Source of the DNA: Cryptomeria japonica
Lineage: Eukaryota; Streptophyta; Pinopsida; Cupressales; Cupressaceae
Length of the DNA stretch: 64,000 nucleotides
Assembly: GCF_030272615.1 (NCBI RefSeq)
Contig: NC_081412.1
Location: forward strand, 685,836,583 to 685,900,582
Direction: 5' to 3'
Part shown: piece by piece, positions 45,077 to 56,264 of the stretch
How the letters are laid out: each line of letters begins with the position of its first letter
Numbering within the stretch: position 1 is the first letter of the stretch
Position numbers and translations under genes: made by a program
Notes under the pieces: model-generated
The model's database searches: none
What the model saw: only the letters and a program-made list of their open reading frames with translations
What the model was told of the DNA's origin: nothing

Positions 45077-46111
45077 AAAGACTGCAGTAACGATGTAGGG
45101 ACCCAACCAGTTGGGTTCAAACTTCCCTTTGTTGTCTTGAAACTATTGATTTTTAGGACTTTCTCTCAAAACAAGGTCACCAACCTGAAACTCTCATTGT
45201 CGAACCTTCTTGTTATATCCTTTTGACATTCTCTTTTGATACACACTCAAATGATCAAAAGCCACTTGTCGACATTCATCCAGCAACTCGAGTTCTTGCA
45301 ATTTAGATATTCTGTAGTCTTCATCAGTAACGAGACCTTGCAAAGAAACTCTTAGAGATGGTATTTCCACCTCAATAGGTAAGACTGCTTCCGATCCATA
45401 CACCAAAGAAAAAGGTGTAGCCCCAGTAGGTGTTCTAACACTTGTTCTATAAGCCCATAATGCAAGATTGAGTTGCAGATGCCAATCCCTCCCAGATTTG
45501 CTTACTGTTTTGTGTAAGATAGTCAACAAATTTTTGTTAGATGCTTTAGCTTGTCCATTACCTTGAGGGTAATATATGGATGACCAATGCTATTTGATTT
45601 TGAATTTTTCACAGAGCTCGTCTAGGTCTTTGTTCTTGAATTGTCCTCCATTGTCAATCAAAATGGATGAAGGTATCCCATACCTGCAGATGATATAGTT
45701 AAGGATGAATAGAGCTGCTTGTTTACCGGTTGCTTTGATGAGCAGAACCACTTCTACCCACTTAGTGAAGTACTCAGTGGCAATTATAATAAACTTGTGT
45801 CTGTTAGATGATGCAGGATTTATTTGGCCAATGAGATCAAACACCCATTGTTGAGAAGGCCAATGTGTAATGAAGGGTATGAAATCCCTTGCTGGAGCAT
45901 GTATGAGATTCCCATGTAGCTGACACTTCTCACAAGTTTTAGAAAACTTTATAGCGTCTTTCTCCATGTCTGGCCAGTAGTAGCCAGCCCTTAGTAATTT
46001 CCGAGCTAAAGTTAGACCATTTGAATGAGATCCATAAATACCTTCATGGACTTTAGATAATGCGCATTGGGACTCTTCAGTTTCTAGACACCTAAGAAAA
46101 GTACTATCCAA
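45077..46111 (-). pseudogene. E2 integrase
   Basis: The frame 46111-45590 has the zinc-binding domain (KVHEGIYGSHSNG and CEKCQLHG, all four ligands visible), VFDLIGQINPA with the first Asp and SSILIDNGGQFKNKDLDELC with the second. The downstream frame 45529-45194 has DWHLQLNLALWAYRTSVRTP and GATPFSLVYGSEAVLPIEVE. Between them NGQAKASNK shows Lys (45545-45547) where the catalytic Glu belongs. The tail GKFEPNWLGPYIVTAVFGS ends at the triplicated repeat. Catalytically dead. Confidence 0.92.
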
Positions 46112-47218
46112 ACCTCACCTAAATAGATCGTTAGCGATGATGACGTACTGTGAAGCATTTAGGGTTAGGTTCCTTTTCTCATTATGGGTAAGATTCTCAG
46201 GGATAATTTGGTCTCGTAGATAAGAGTAAATATGGCTGTAGCGAGATGAGTCATGTCCAATAATAGAACAGACCATCTGGGACTCAGGAGAATCATAGGT
46301 AGGGTAATGTAACTCTTCCACCAACAATTCAAAGCAAAAATTAGATTCTTGTAACTTTGGTATAGATGTCAAGGTGGCCATAGCATTTGCTACTGTGTTT
46401 GTTGATCTGGGGATCTATTGAAATAATACAAAAGTAAAATATTTCTTGAGATCATCAACCATTCTCTTATAAGGCATCATTTTCTCATCTCGAGTCTGAT
46501 ATGTATCATTGATTTGGTTGATGATTAGCTGAGAATCTCCATAGATGTGTAATTCCACAACCTTCCATTTGATAGCCAACTTGATCCCATTTACCAAAGC
46601 TTCATACTCTGCAATGTTGTTTGTGCAAGGGAAGAGAATCTTGTAAGCCTTCAGAATTGAATGTTTTTGAGTAATAAAAAGTATTCTAGCACCAGAACCA
46701 TGTTGATTGAAAGACCCATCAAAGAACATCTTCCATGATTGTTGAGTAAGGTGCATGATGGATTCATCCAAAAATTCTATATGCAAAGGTTGAGTGTCTT
46801 CAAGTGGAGCATCAACAAGTTGATCTGCAATGACCTATCCTTTGATGGCTTTGCATTCTACATATTCAATATCAAACTCTGTAAGAACCATGACCCATTT
46901 AGCCAATCTTTCGGTAAGTGTTGCTTTGCTGAGAAGATATTTGAGCGGATCAATCTTAGCTACTAGCTTGATTGAATGTGCTAACATGTATTGTCTCAAT
47001 TTTTGTGATACAAAGACTAATGCCAAATAGGCTTTTTCTATTATAGTATAGTTCATTTCATAAGACACCAAGGTTCTACTGATATAATATATAGCTCTTT
47101 CCTTTTTATTTTCATCCTGTTGTGTTAGAAGTGCCCCTAGTGATGAATGAGTAGCTGATATGTATAGAATCAATGGTTTACCTTGAATTGGTGGCATCAG
47201 TATTGGTGGATTAGACAA
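46112..47218 (-). pseudogene. E2 dual RNase H region
   Basis: The frame 47218-46835 is the standard RNase H (LILYISATHSSLGALLTQ, YYISRTLVSYEMNYTIIE). The frame 46786-46415 is the second, archaeal-type RNase H (KMFFDGSFNQHGSGARILF, CTNNIAEYEALVNGIKLA, LHIYGDSQLIINQI), better preserved than in E1. The frame 46381-46115 links it to integrase. Stops separate the three. The pattern is diagnostic of the Tat lineage. Confidence 0.92.
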
Positions 47219-47221
47219 GTA

Positions 47222-48362
47222 TTATTTGATTCGTTGAAGGTGTTGTTCACATTCTTGGTCCCAGTTGTATGTTACTCCTTTCCTTAATACCTTTGTGAAG
47301 GGTTGAGCTTTATCTGCTAGTTGAGAAATAAAGCGTCTAATTGATTGGAGACGTCCTTGTAAACTTCTCATTTGACTAATATTCTTTGGAGGTGGCATTT
47401 CCATTATAGCTTGGACCTTCTTAGGATCAACCTCAATTCCTTTCTTTGAAATAATGTAACCAAGTAATCTCCCTGATGTTACTCTAAATGCACACTTTTT
47501 AGGATTTAGCCAGAGCTTGAATTTTTCCATTCTATCTAGTATGAGGCCTAGCTCTTGAATAAGTGTGGCTCTCTTCATGGTCTTTACTAAGGTGTCATCA
47601 ACATAATCTTCCATGTTTTTATGCATCATATCATGAAAGATAGTTATTACTGCTCTTTGGTAAGTTGCTCCTGCATTCTTTAGCCCAAATGGCATGACGT
47701 TCCAACAAAAGGTTCCCCATGCATAGGTGAAAGTTGTCTTTTCTTGATCTCTAGGAGCTATTTTGATCTGATTATAACTGGAGAATCCATCCATTAATGA
47801 GTACATCTCATATCCAGGAATCATCCTTCGGACAAGCTTTGTTGAGATCTCTGAAGTCTGTGCAAACCCTAATAGATTTGTCTACCTTTGATACAGGTAC
47901 TATGTTTGAAATCCATTCGGCATAGTCTATAGCTTTGATAAATCTAGCTTTTAGCAATTTTTCTAGCTCAGCCTTAACTAGCAGCGCCACATGAGGGTGA
48001 ATCTTACGGAGTTTTTTCTTGACTGGTCTAACTCCTGGTGTAATAGAGAGATGGTGCATGATAAGATCGGGATCTAGTCCCGAAATATCAGAGTATGTCC
48101 ATACAAAGTTGATCTTCTTTTCTGAAAAGAGATTGCTGAAATCCTTTAACTCTTTTGCTGATAGTGATTGAGCTAAATGGATGATATGTGGTGTCTCTTG
48201 ACTCCCAATATTTACTGGCTGAGTTGGTTCAATCAATATAGAAGATCTTTCCTGGAAGTGACTTGGCAATATATCAAGTATCTCACCTTCAGGTGCCTCA
48301 GAGAGGTTTTCACCCTTAGGTACATCCTTTATTTTCTCTATTTTTGATTCTGACACCGCCAC
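47222..48362 (-). pseudogene. E2 reverse transcriptase with a short internal deletion
   Basis: The frame 48362-47808 has INFVWTYSDISGLDPDLIMH and VCTDFRDLNKACPKDD. The frame 47824-47222 has MYSLMDGFSSYNQIKIAP, MPFGLKNAGATYQRAV, an intact YVDDTL and FRVTSGRLLGYIISKKGIEV. At the junction the FPLPNIDMI-type segment, present in E1, is missing, and the frame shifts, so about 40 bases were deleted. Otherwise this is a well-preserved Tat polymerase. Confidence 0.93.
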
Positions 48363-48387
48363 AATGTGGTTTTTGCCATCAAATCTT

Positions 48388-49398
48388 TTATTTTTCTTTT
48401 TTTTTATTTTTGCGACTAAGATACTTGATATATGTTTCAGTCATGTTCTCACTTTGTTTGTTGGTGTAAGAGTCCATTGGTTCAACTGCATTCAGGTAGT
48501 AGGCTAACGTGTAGTCATTAGCAAAGATAGGTACATTCATAGGTTGGTTTTGGAGACTACAGTCATTTAGTTTAGGATGAACCAAGGATAAAGTTTGAAC
48601 AGGTTCGAGGGAGTTCACGATATTATCATCATAACTTCGGACCGACAAGTCAAGTTCTAGAAGACTACCTTGCGTAAATGTCTCAAGACTAGGAAGAGTT
48701 ACGACATGATCATTGAAGTGTATGTTAATATTTAGTTGACCAAATCCAATAGACCTACTTCTAGAACCATTCTCTACGCTAGATTGGACTATATATCGTG
48801 GTTCGATAGTAACAAGATCAATAGACAGATTCCTGACATCTGTGACAAAGGAGTCAGAGTTTGATGTTGAATAAGTATTGTCATAAATACGACTGTTGTC
48901 AGAGTCATCTGAGTCATAAGAGGAATTTTCTGACTCTTGTTCAAGTGATTGAGTGAATGTATGTATAGTGTCAACACCTACATATTTGATGTTGCAAGTT
49001 CCTTCATGATTTGGTTCATTTATCACTTGTATCTGACATACATGTTGACATAACTTTGATGGTTATGTGACTCTCTGTCATCTACTCCATTCAGCTTCCT
49101 CTGGACTAATGATTGGTTCTGCTTCTGTAGCTTCCAATTCTTCTTGTGTAGTTCCATACCTGATTTGTTCTGTCCTATTAGAGGGAGATATAGTAGGTGG
49201 ATAATTTTCTTGTGTTCTTCCTTCTTTCAGCTTTTGTTCATAGTCTTCTTGTCTTTTTAGTCTGATTTCTTCTATCTCCTTTTGCAGCTTTAAGTGCGTC
49301 ATCTCTTGTGCGGCATCTATGATAGCATTAGATTCTTCTAAGGTTTCCATGGTAGATGTATCTGAGAGATGATCTAGACCCCATTCATACTCGTTCAA
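48388..49398 (-). pseudogene. E2 linker between G-patch and polymerase
   Basis: The frame 49398-49078 (106 aa) has an acidic, probably coiled-coil stretch (LKLQKEIEEIRLKRQEDYEQ). The frame 49026-48388 (212 aa) is Ser/Asp/Asn-rich (SENSSYDSDDSDNSRIYDN) with PVQTLSLVHPKLNDCS. No enzyme motif is seen. It occupies the position of the E1 T/P/I-rich linker but shares little sequence with it. Confidence 0.7.
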
Positions 49399-49635
49399 GT
49401 CAGTTTCTGAATCATCTAATTATTGTCTACCAATATATGTGACTGGAATTTTCAGTGGTGCAAACAATTCTCTGATTCTTTCTACCAATTCTCTCATATC
49501 CTTTGGGACTTCTACTCCTTGTAGTGTTGTAGTTGATACCATTGGAACTTGATCACTGGTTGTTTCCTCTCTCTTGATTGCTAGTTCTTCTTGTTCTTTT
49601 TCATAGTCTTCTTGAGTCTGTTGAGTGTTTACTTC

Positions 49636-50217
49636 CTATGTAGTTGAAGGCAGTATCTTTTTCCTCCACTTACACTGATGATGGGAAGTATGTTTCTCGT
49701 CAGATGTCTTTCCTGGATTGTATCCCAATCCAACTTTATCACTTGTAGACTTAGTTTGTAGCTGAATAGGTTCAATAATACCTTCTTGATGTTTTCCTAG
49801 AGGATCAGTACCTGAATATCCCATGCATTGAATCATTTTATATCCTAGACCATATTGTGTCAGGGAAATCTCACAATGTTGTACTTCCTTGTTTTCACTA
49901 TCTTCCTTGAAAAGCCATTTTAGAACAACATCCTCTTCTATTTCATCTACAAGGGAACTAGAGGATTGTACAAAGAGACCATCATATATGACATTTGGAG
50001 TTGAAGTCTGTGGCTTCATGACCTCTGATGGTTTTTCTGACTGTCTTGGTGATGGAGGGAGAGAGATTAGTGAAAGTATTGGTTCTATCTTGTATCCATC
50101 CATGCCAATATTTGTGATTTTCAATTTCTTTTCTAAGTCCTTCATCAAGATTTTTGAACTTTCAGCTATAGAGGCTGCTCTATTGTGAGGCATAAAGGTA
50201 TCAGCCGTATTTGTCAA
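49636..50217 (-). pseudogene. E2 G-patch domain protein segment
   Basis: 193 aa. The N-terminal half is Ser/Pro-rich, then SLTQYGLGYKMIQCMGYSGT and DPLGKHQEGIIEPIQL form a G-patch with the MGY core, followed by VGLGYNPGK. It sits between protease and polymerase as in E1. Retention in two diverged families argues for function, probably RNA or helicase binding by Pol. Assigned by motif reading only. Confidence 0.8.
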
Positions 50218-50289
50218 TGCATTACAGGGGAGTTTGTATCAGCAGGAATATTGACTTCAACTCTGTTATAAGGAAATTTTAAGAACTGA

Positions 50290-50868
50290 TGCTATGTAGA
50301 TGGAACTTCCTTCATTTTGTTAATCCACGACTTGCCCAGTAAGATGTTGTATGAAAGAGGGAGATCAAGCACCTGAAAAAATAACATCTCTTTCTACAGG
50401 TCCTACCCTAATTGGTAATAGTACCAGACCTCTGGAGGTTCTTTCTTCTTCATCATAAGATTTGATTGTTATTTTCTTGGCCAGATCAATGACATTTTTA
50501 GAAAAGCCCAGCTGTGTAAGTAGATTATAGGTACAAATATTCAACCTAGCACCTCCATCTATCAAAACACGTTTAACTCGGTGTTTATGGATCATAACTT
50601 CAATGTACAATGGCTGGTTATGTGGGTGATTCAATGAGTTGTCATCTTCTTCAGAGAAGGTAAGATAATGAGGTGAAGTCAGGTGACCCACCATAGATTG
50701 AAACCGATCGATATCTAAATCTTTTGGGACATTAGTAGTGAGCAACGCTTTGTCCAGGATCTCTTTATGAGCATAAGAGATTTTGAGGAATTCAAAGATG
50801 GAGATTTGAGTGTTCATTTTTTTCAATTGTTCGACAATGCTATAACCAGGAGAGAATGATGAAGCCAT
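50290..50868 (-). pseudogene. E2 aspartic protease
   Basis: The frame 50868-50365 contains VKRVLIDGGARLNICTYNLL (D-G-G at the active-site loop) after a segment also seen in E1 (SPHYLTFSEEDDNS against SPCLTFSESDNTS). The frame breaks at a T run near 50380; in the shifted frame QVLDLPLSYNILLGKSWIN completes the domain. Inactive because of the frameshift. Confidence 0.87.
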
Positions 50869-51340
50869 CTATTTGGATTTATCCATGGTTGTATATGTTT
50901 GTGTATTTGAAGAATTTGGTAGGTTTGATGTTGTTTGAGCAAGAGTTGAAGAACTAGCTCCTTGGAGAGTGACTTTCTTTTGAGCGCAGGTCACAACATT
51001 TGCATTTTGTGATTCATTTTGTTTATCTTTGATTATGATCACATTGCAATATTTAGGTTGGGAAGACTCAATCATGTTGATCACATTGTCATTGTTGGTA
51101 TAGGTGTAATTAACTTTGGCACCTCCTTTTGACTTTGAGGAATCACCTTGTTCATAAACAAGTAAGGGATCTTTAAAAGCTTTGTGATCAATATTAGTTG
51201 TGTGATTTCCAACAATAATTTTGCTAGCATCGATGAGATCATGAATCTCATGCTTGAGCTTCATGCAGTTGTTTGTGTTATGACCTTTGTTTTGATGGTA
51301 TTCACAGTATTCGTTCTCTCTCCACCATTTTGGTTTGACT
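50869..51340 (-). pseudogene. E2 gag C-terminal part with zinc knuckle
   Basis: About 51325-51245 reads KWWRENEYCEYHQNKGHNTN then NCMKLKHEIHDLID, an intact C-H-H-C knuckle of the Tat type. It is followed by a Lys/Ser/Thr-rich region to 50869. E1 keeps the same motif with its last Cys replaced. RNA binding is expected. Confidence 0.85.
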
Positions 51341-52778
51341 TCAGGATCATATGGCCTAGAATTGTCTCGTAAGGTTATTAGATCATTTGCTAATAAGGTT
51401 TTGAAAGTGGATTCATATGATTCTTCTAGAGGAATGAAGTCGCGTTTAGGTTTTGAAAGCCAAGGTTTCTCTTTAAACCACTCTTTTACTTTCTTCAGAG
51501 GATTTTCTGTTGCAGTTCAGCTGCTTTGAGTGCTTGTGTGCCACTACCCAGGTTAAATGTCATGGATTTTGATTTTTCTTTAACATTATCTACCACTCCA
51601 TCATTAACAATGTTTCTGTTGTTGTCTTGGCCATATTTCTAATATTTGTTCTTTTCTTTGGAACTAGAACCTTGTTGTGTTTCTTTCCAAAGTGAGATAT
51701 CTCCTTTCTTTACAAGAACATCTTCCATTATGAGGGAACTGTCTACCATTTTGTTGAATGAAGGGTATACTTGCATTTGGATATTGTATTTCAATTCAGG
51801 GATCAAGTTGTTGACGAAGATATCCATCTTATCAGAATCTGAAATAGGCCATGAATATCTAGAGAACATCTTTCTCCAACATTGGAGGAAAGTGAGAAAG
51901 GGCTCTCCTGTTTTCTATTTGGTATTGCAAAGCTCAATCATAGTGACTGGATGATGAATGTTAGAGGAGTATTGTTGTAGAAACAATTGGATTAATTCTT
52001 CAAAATTTTTGATTCCCATAGGTAGGCTTGAGAACCATTCCATAGCTTGCCCTCCTAAACTTATCGAGAAAAGGCACATGAGATAGGTTTGTTCGTGCAT
52101 GAACTCCATACATAAAGCACAAAATTCTTTGACATGGTCTTGAGGATCTGAGTTGCCATCGTATTTGTCAAACTTTAGAATCTCCACTCGTGAAGGAAAT
52201 GGAAGCATGTAAAGGTTTTTATCAAATGGAAATGGGCATATCATGTCCAGAGAATATTGTTTTGATGATTTATCCTTGTTTTTCAGTTTTGTGATCTTAG
52301 TCTGTAATGCTTGTAATCGTTTGTTTACCATTGCTAAGGGTGTCTCTTCCTCTTTAGTGATGAGGACCTCAATGTTATAACCAGTAGGAAGTTTAGCACC
52401 TTGATTTGCTAGTTCTAGAAAATAGTCTTCTTTTTCTCTAGCCATGATAACCTTCATCATTTTTCAAAAATCTTTATCCTTTTGACATTTATGAATATCA
52501 GTTTCGGTAGGTTCAAAGGCTTCAGATTCGCCTAATGAGGAATCACTATCAGTAGCGTGGATACTGGGATCATCATAAGCATTGTGTTTAGAAGCTCATC
52601 TTTCTTGTTTTGTTCCATATATGGTGGAAGACAAGGGTTGATCATAAACTGGTATATCTAATGATGGAGGTTTATTAGTGACAGGGTCCTCTATGTAAAA
52701 TAGATTATCCTGATATGAAAAGGATGGTCCTTTGCCTCTGTCAGCTTTCTTACGAGAACTTTTGGTTTGAGTAGGCAT
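51341..52778 (-). pseudogene. E2 gag N-terminal and capsid region
   Basis: The start is at 52778 (MPTQTKSSRKKADRGKG, basic). The frame 52460-51915 has ELANQGAKLPTGYNIEVL (E1: RLAQEGAKLPSDFDI), FPSRVEILKFDKYDGNSDPQ, DHVKEFCALCMEFMHEQTYL and SLGGQAMEWFSSLP, the capsid core. The frame 51869-51639 continues with DKMDIFVNNLIPELKYNIQM. Stops separate the parts. The start is chosen for the basic N-terminus and for spacing. Confidence 0.9.
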
Positions 52779-53190
52779 TTTTATTGACTGATGTGACCTA
52801 GAGCTGTTTGTGATGCAAAAGTCAAGATCAAATTTGGAGCTAGTTGTTCGTTTTACGTATTGATTGAGAGAAGAGACTAAGATTTAGTCTAGTTTCAGGA
52901 AAGATCTATCATGTGTAAGACGTGATCTAAGTTATGTAGTTTTATTTAAGAGAAGTGACTAAGACTCAGTCTGGTTTCAGGAACGAACTATCCTGTGTAA
53001 GATGTTATCTAAGTAACTTAAGTTTGATAAATGGTTGATTGAACTAGCTGAAAGATGATTGACAAAATCATGCAACACCACGACAGAAGTACACTGTTTA
53101 GATTTTTTTATGCTCAGGATGATGATAACCAGTTTTATGCTTGCTATAGATTGTTTTTAGGAAATTTTGACTGTTCTGGACTGATAAAAT
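52779..53190. other. E2 leader next to gag
   Basis: Non-coding. Two copies of a GAAGTGACTAAGACT-type phrase with CAGGAA and TATCMTGTGTAAGA (52865-52925 and 52955-53005) form an imperfect tandem duplication of about 85 bp. Confidence 0.6.
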
Positions 53191-53197
53191 CAGAGAT

Positions 53198-53508
53198 TCG
53201 TATGATACGGTTTACAAGACCAGACGACAGTTTGATAGCTTCAGGACTATGAAAACAGTATTTCGTACGAGTTGTTGCCTAGGTTCGTACGACGGGTGGG
53301 TATACCTCAGATGACAAACTGATGAATGTGATGCTTTCTTGTACGACATAGGACAAGGGATCAGATGATACTTCCCTAAGCAGGACGACAGTTTATCAGA
53401 TCTCGTACGACAACTAATGCAAGGTCAGACGACAAACTATAAGGCTTGATGAAATTTCATACGAAAAATAGGTATGTAGCAGGATGATAAATCAGAAGAC
53501 TCGTACGA
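53198..53508. repeat. Cluster of TCGTACGA palindromes in the E2 leader
   Basis: TCGTACGA at 53263, 53285, 53403 and 53501, with near forms at 53198 (TCGTATGA), 53339 (TTGTACGA) and 53457 (TCATACGA). Between them GACGACAGTTT or GATGACAAACT phrases recur. More near forms occur at 54723, 54757 and 54810, close to the primer site. Confidence 0.88.
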
Positions 53509-53519
53509 CAGTTTACTGG

Positions 53520-54921
53520 ACAAAGACAAAATTCTGACAGACAAAGTTTTCAATGATTGACAACGACCAATTTTGAGATGGACTGAGTTTTTTATGGCTG
53601 AGATAGACTAGTTTGTGATACGGACAATTTTGATGACTAAGATAGACTGGTTTTTGATACGAACAGAGTTTTGACCACTGAGTTGTTTATTTTATTCTCT
53701 AGTTTTGGTATTCTAGTTTCAGTTTCAGGGATGAAAACACAGTAAACATGCAATATGTATAATAACTTCAATCACAACACGCTAACCCTATGGAAATTGG
53801 TGAGAGAAGAAAACCTTTGCTTGCAGACTCAGGTACACACCCAATAGCTAATCAAAATACGATCGCTGAGTCTCACGCAATTGATTCTCAACATCATATT
53901 AGCCGACTCCAAATGCTAATGGGGGCATGAAATGGCAAGTATCTTGGGAGAGTTACTATCTCTCTTGCACAAAGATTATCCCCCCTTTCGGAGGTGAACC
54001 ATGTAGCCTCTATCTTATAGTTAGTCAGGAATTTCGTTCGAAATTACCCCTTGAAGTAACGCAAGCATGATTGAGGCCTATAGCCCGACAAGGTACCGAA
54101 ACAAGCTATAGTCACGTAAATGTGATTGAGACCGCGAGGCCCTACAAAATGCTTGATATGAGAGATCTCAAAGAGAAAACTCAAATAATCCCGTCCTCTG
54201 AGACTTTAATCAACCAGAGGCCTATTTATTATAGTGAGTTAGAATGCTCAGGTCCAACTATACTCACTTGGGTCGTTCTCACAGGGTGATTACTTTTTCC
54301 CTCTGTGATAGGCCTGCTAAAGGTACACGAATCTCAAATCTAGAAAAAGCCTCAAGGGTCTAGATTTATGATTGTCTACGCAAACAAAAGCATACTCTCC
54401 TACCTATTAGAATTTTCTTAAAACATGAAAGACGGATTTGTTCATTAACCAGATAGCAATTTAGGTACCTAAAAAAAATGAATTTAAAGAATACACAATG
54501 TTTACTTGATTCTCCTCAGGCAACCTGCAAAGACAACGAATCAGTAGTCATATTGTCTTTGTGCGACAAGCATATTCTTCGACAAGCGTTCTGCAAAAAA
54601 TGATTAGGCTGTGAAAATTCCCCAGATAGATAAACAACAAGCTAGGGTCAGCGTTAGTATGATCAAAATTGAATAAAGAACCTGAAGAATGAAGTCTGTT
54701 TTTAACCCAAAAATACATAATACCGTACGACAATTCTCACCGAGTCACACGATAATCCGTACGAGACCGCATAATATCTGCAGTTTGTTGTTCGGGCATG
54801 TGGGAAATCTCGTATGATATTTCACAGGTAACTGTATGGACCAAAATCCAAAAAAAATAAAAAACTGAAAAATAAGAAAAAGAAAAAAGTTAGTCTTTGA
54901 GGCCGAAAGATGTAGTCTTCT
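53520..54921. other. E2 5' leader, remaining part, no supported gene
   Basis: No convincing ORF. It contains TATCTTGGGAG with CTCTTGCAC (53940-53970), which is shared with E1. The GACNGAGTTTT and GATAGACTGGTTTKTGATACG phrases repeat at 53575-53665. Confidence 0.5.
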
Positions 54922-54939
54922 GTCCCACGGTGGGCACTA
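54922..54939 (-). other. E2 primer binding site, tRNA-Lys-like
   Basis: The minus strand reads TAGTGCCCACCGTGGGAC four bases from the LTR. It differs from the plant tRNA-Lys complement TGGCGCCCACCGTGGGGC only by three transitions, consistent with decay. Confidence 0.8.
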
Positions 54940-54943
54940 GAAA

Positions 54944-56154
54944 TGTGTGTGTGAAAAGTGGAATAAGTATCTGCAAGCTGTAAGATACAACATTCAATTA
55001 AGTCATTTCATGTATGGTTAGACAGATATAAGCATGAATAATAAAACCATCGCAAATCGACCAATTGCCTTCTAAAAGATGCGAGTATAGACTTGCTCTC
55101 ATATTTGTATAAGCAATACCAGTGACTGGACTACACCAAGACGAAGGATTTAATCTATATGAGCATGATATTAAGCTAAATGGGTGCAAGATTATGCTAG
55201 ATGGATGAATAGTAAGCTATATGAATTCAAGCATTCATAATTGAACTAAATATGCAAAAAACTAAACTAAGATGCAATAATCTCAAAACGCAAGCACAAT
55301 ATCTTCAATGACTCCAGAGCAAAAACTATATAATAACAATAAATCTCCGGGGTGTTTTGAATGAGAGATGAAGGCTGAATTTATAGAGAATCACAAGAGA
55401 GACCAACGATCAAGATCGATTAGCAACGAGCGGTTGAGATTATTCAAGAAAAAGCACAATTTAGGATAATTGAAATAATTGAGAGATTAGATTAAGTTAA
55501 CCTTGAGATAGATTCCAATTATAGTTTGATTGAAATGTACTCAGATTATAAGTTCGAGTTTGCATTGGAGATAAAATTCAATTAATTCCACGCACTTGAG
55601 ATAAAAATAGGTGATTCCATGCATATTCTTTGATTTATTCAAGAAAAAAGTCTTTTCAATGCAACTGAATTTCTTTTCTCAAAAGCTTTGAGTTCCAATT
55701 TTAGAGAATGATTAATAATTCATTTTAATTGTTTTTATGATTTCAAGTTATCTCAATTTAGAAGAAGAAATAATATCTCAAGTTTGATTTCTCTTCAATT
55801 CAATTCTTTTATTTTATTTTCAATTTAACTCTTGCTTTGCATATTGATTCCTCTTTTGTAATAAATTAATTCCTTTTTTATGATTAATGGCAAATTTATT
55901 AATTAATTAATTATGCTAGGATATTTAATAAATTAAATAGGATAATTGATCAAAATGATTTTCTTATAATGATTTAATTAATTAAATAAATATTTAATTA
56001 ATATAAAATAATTCACTTGCCATGTGACATTTAATGATTGAAGAATTAATTAATTGTGTGCTCAAAGTTGATTTAATTGCCTTTGGTTAGGACCTTGGTG
56101 ATGTTGTCGAGATTAGGGGCCCATGGTTTAGGTGACCATTTTTAGGGTATTACA
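54944..56154 (-). repeat. E2 5' LTR
   Basis: 1211 bp, pairing with 33995-35208. A minus-strand TATAAATTCAGCC at about 55373-55385 is the likely promoter. The end nearest 56154 is TTAATTAAAT-rich. Confidence 0.95.
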
Positions 56155-56243
56155 TTTAGCACCAAAAACCTGCATGCAACAATGGATTAACACATAAAAC
56201 CTGCATTGAAATAGATTCATAGAATTATTAGCTTTTGCATGTT
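56155..56243. other. E3 leader, segment beside its primer site
   Basis: Continues the AACCTGCATGCAACAA repeats interrupted by E2, starting with its TTTAG target copy. Confidence 0.7.
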
Positions 56244-56259
56244 CACGTCGAGTTCACCA
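56244..56259 (-). other. E3 primer binding site, tRNA-Trp-like
   Basis: The minus strand reads TGGTGAACTCGACGTG. It matches the complement of the plant tRNA-Trp 3' end (TGGTGAACCCGACGTG, from memory) at 15 of 16 bases. It lies five bases from the inferred LTR end. Confidence 0.75.
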
Positions 56260-56264
56260 AGAAA

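Larger units (their letters stand above)
33995..56154 (-). mobile_element. E2: 22-kb Tat-lineage gypsy element with antisense PMD ORF and internal LINE
   Basis: LTRs 33995-35208 and 54944-56154 align end to end, TG...TACA. Flanking pentamers are ATTAG (33990-33994) and TTTAG (56155-56159), four of five alike. On the minus strand: tRNA-Lys-like primer site, leader, gag with intact zinc knuckle, protease, G-patch, polymerase with dual RNase H, integrase. On the plus strand, between integrase and 3' LTR, lies a plant mobile domain ORF, partly duplicated around a LINE fragment. Extra antisense ORFs downstream of integrase are documented in the Tat lineage. The unusual length comes from the LINE segment and the duplication. 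Confidence 0.92.
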
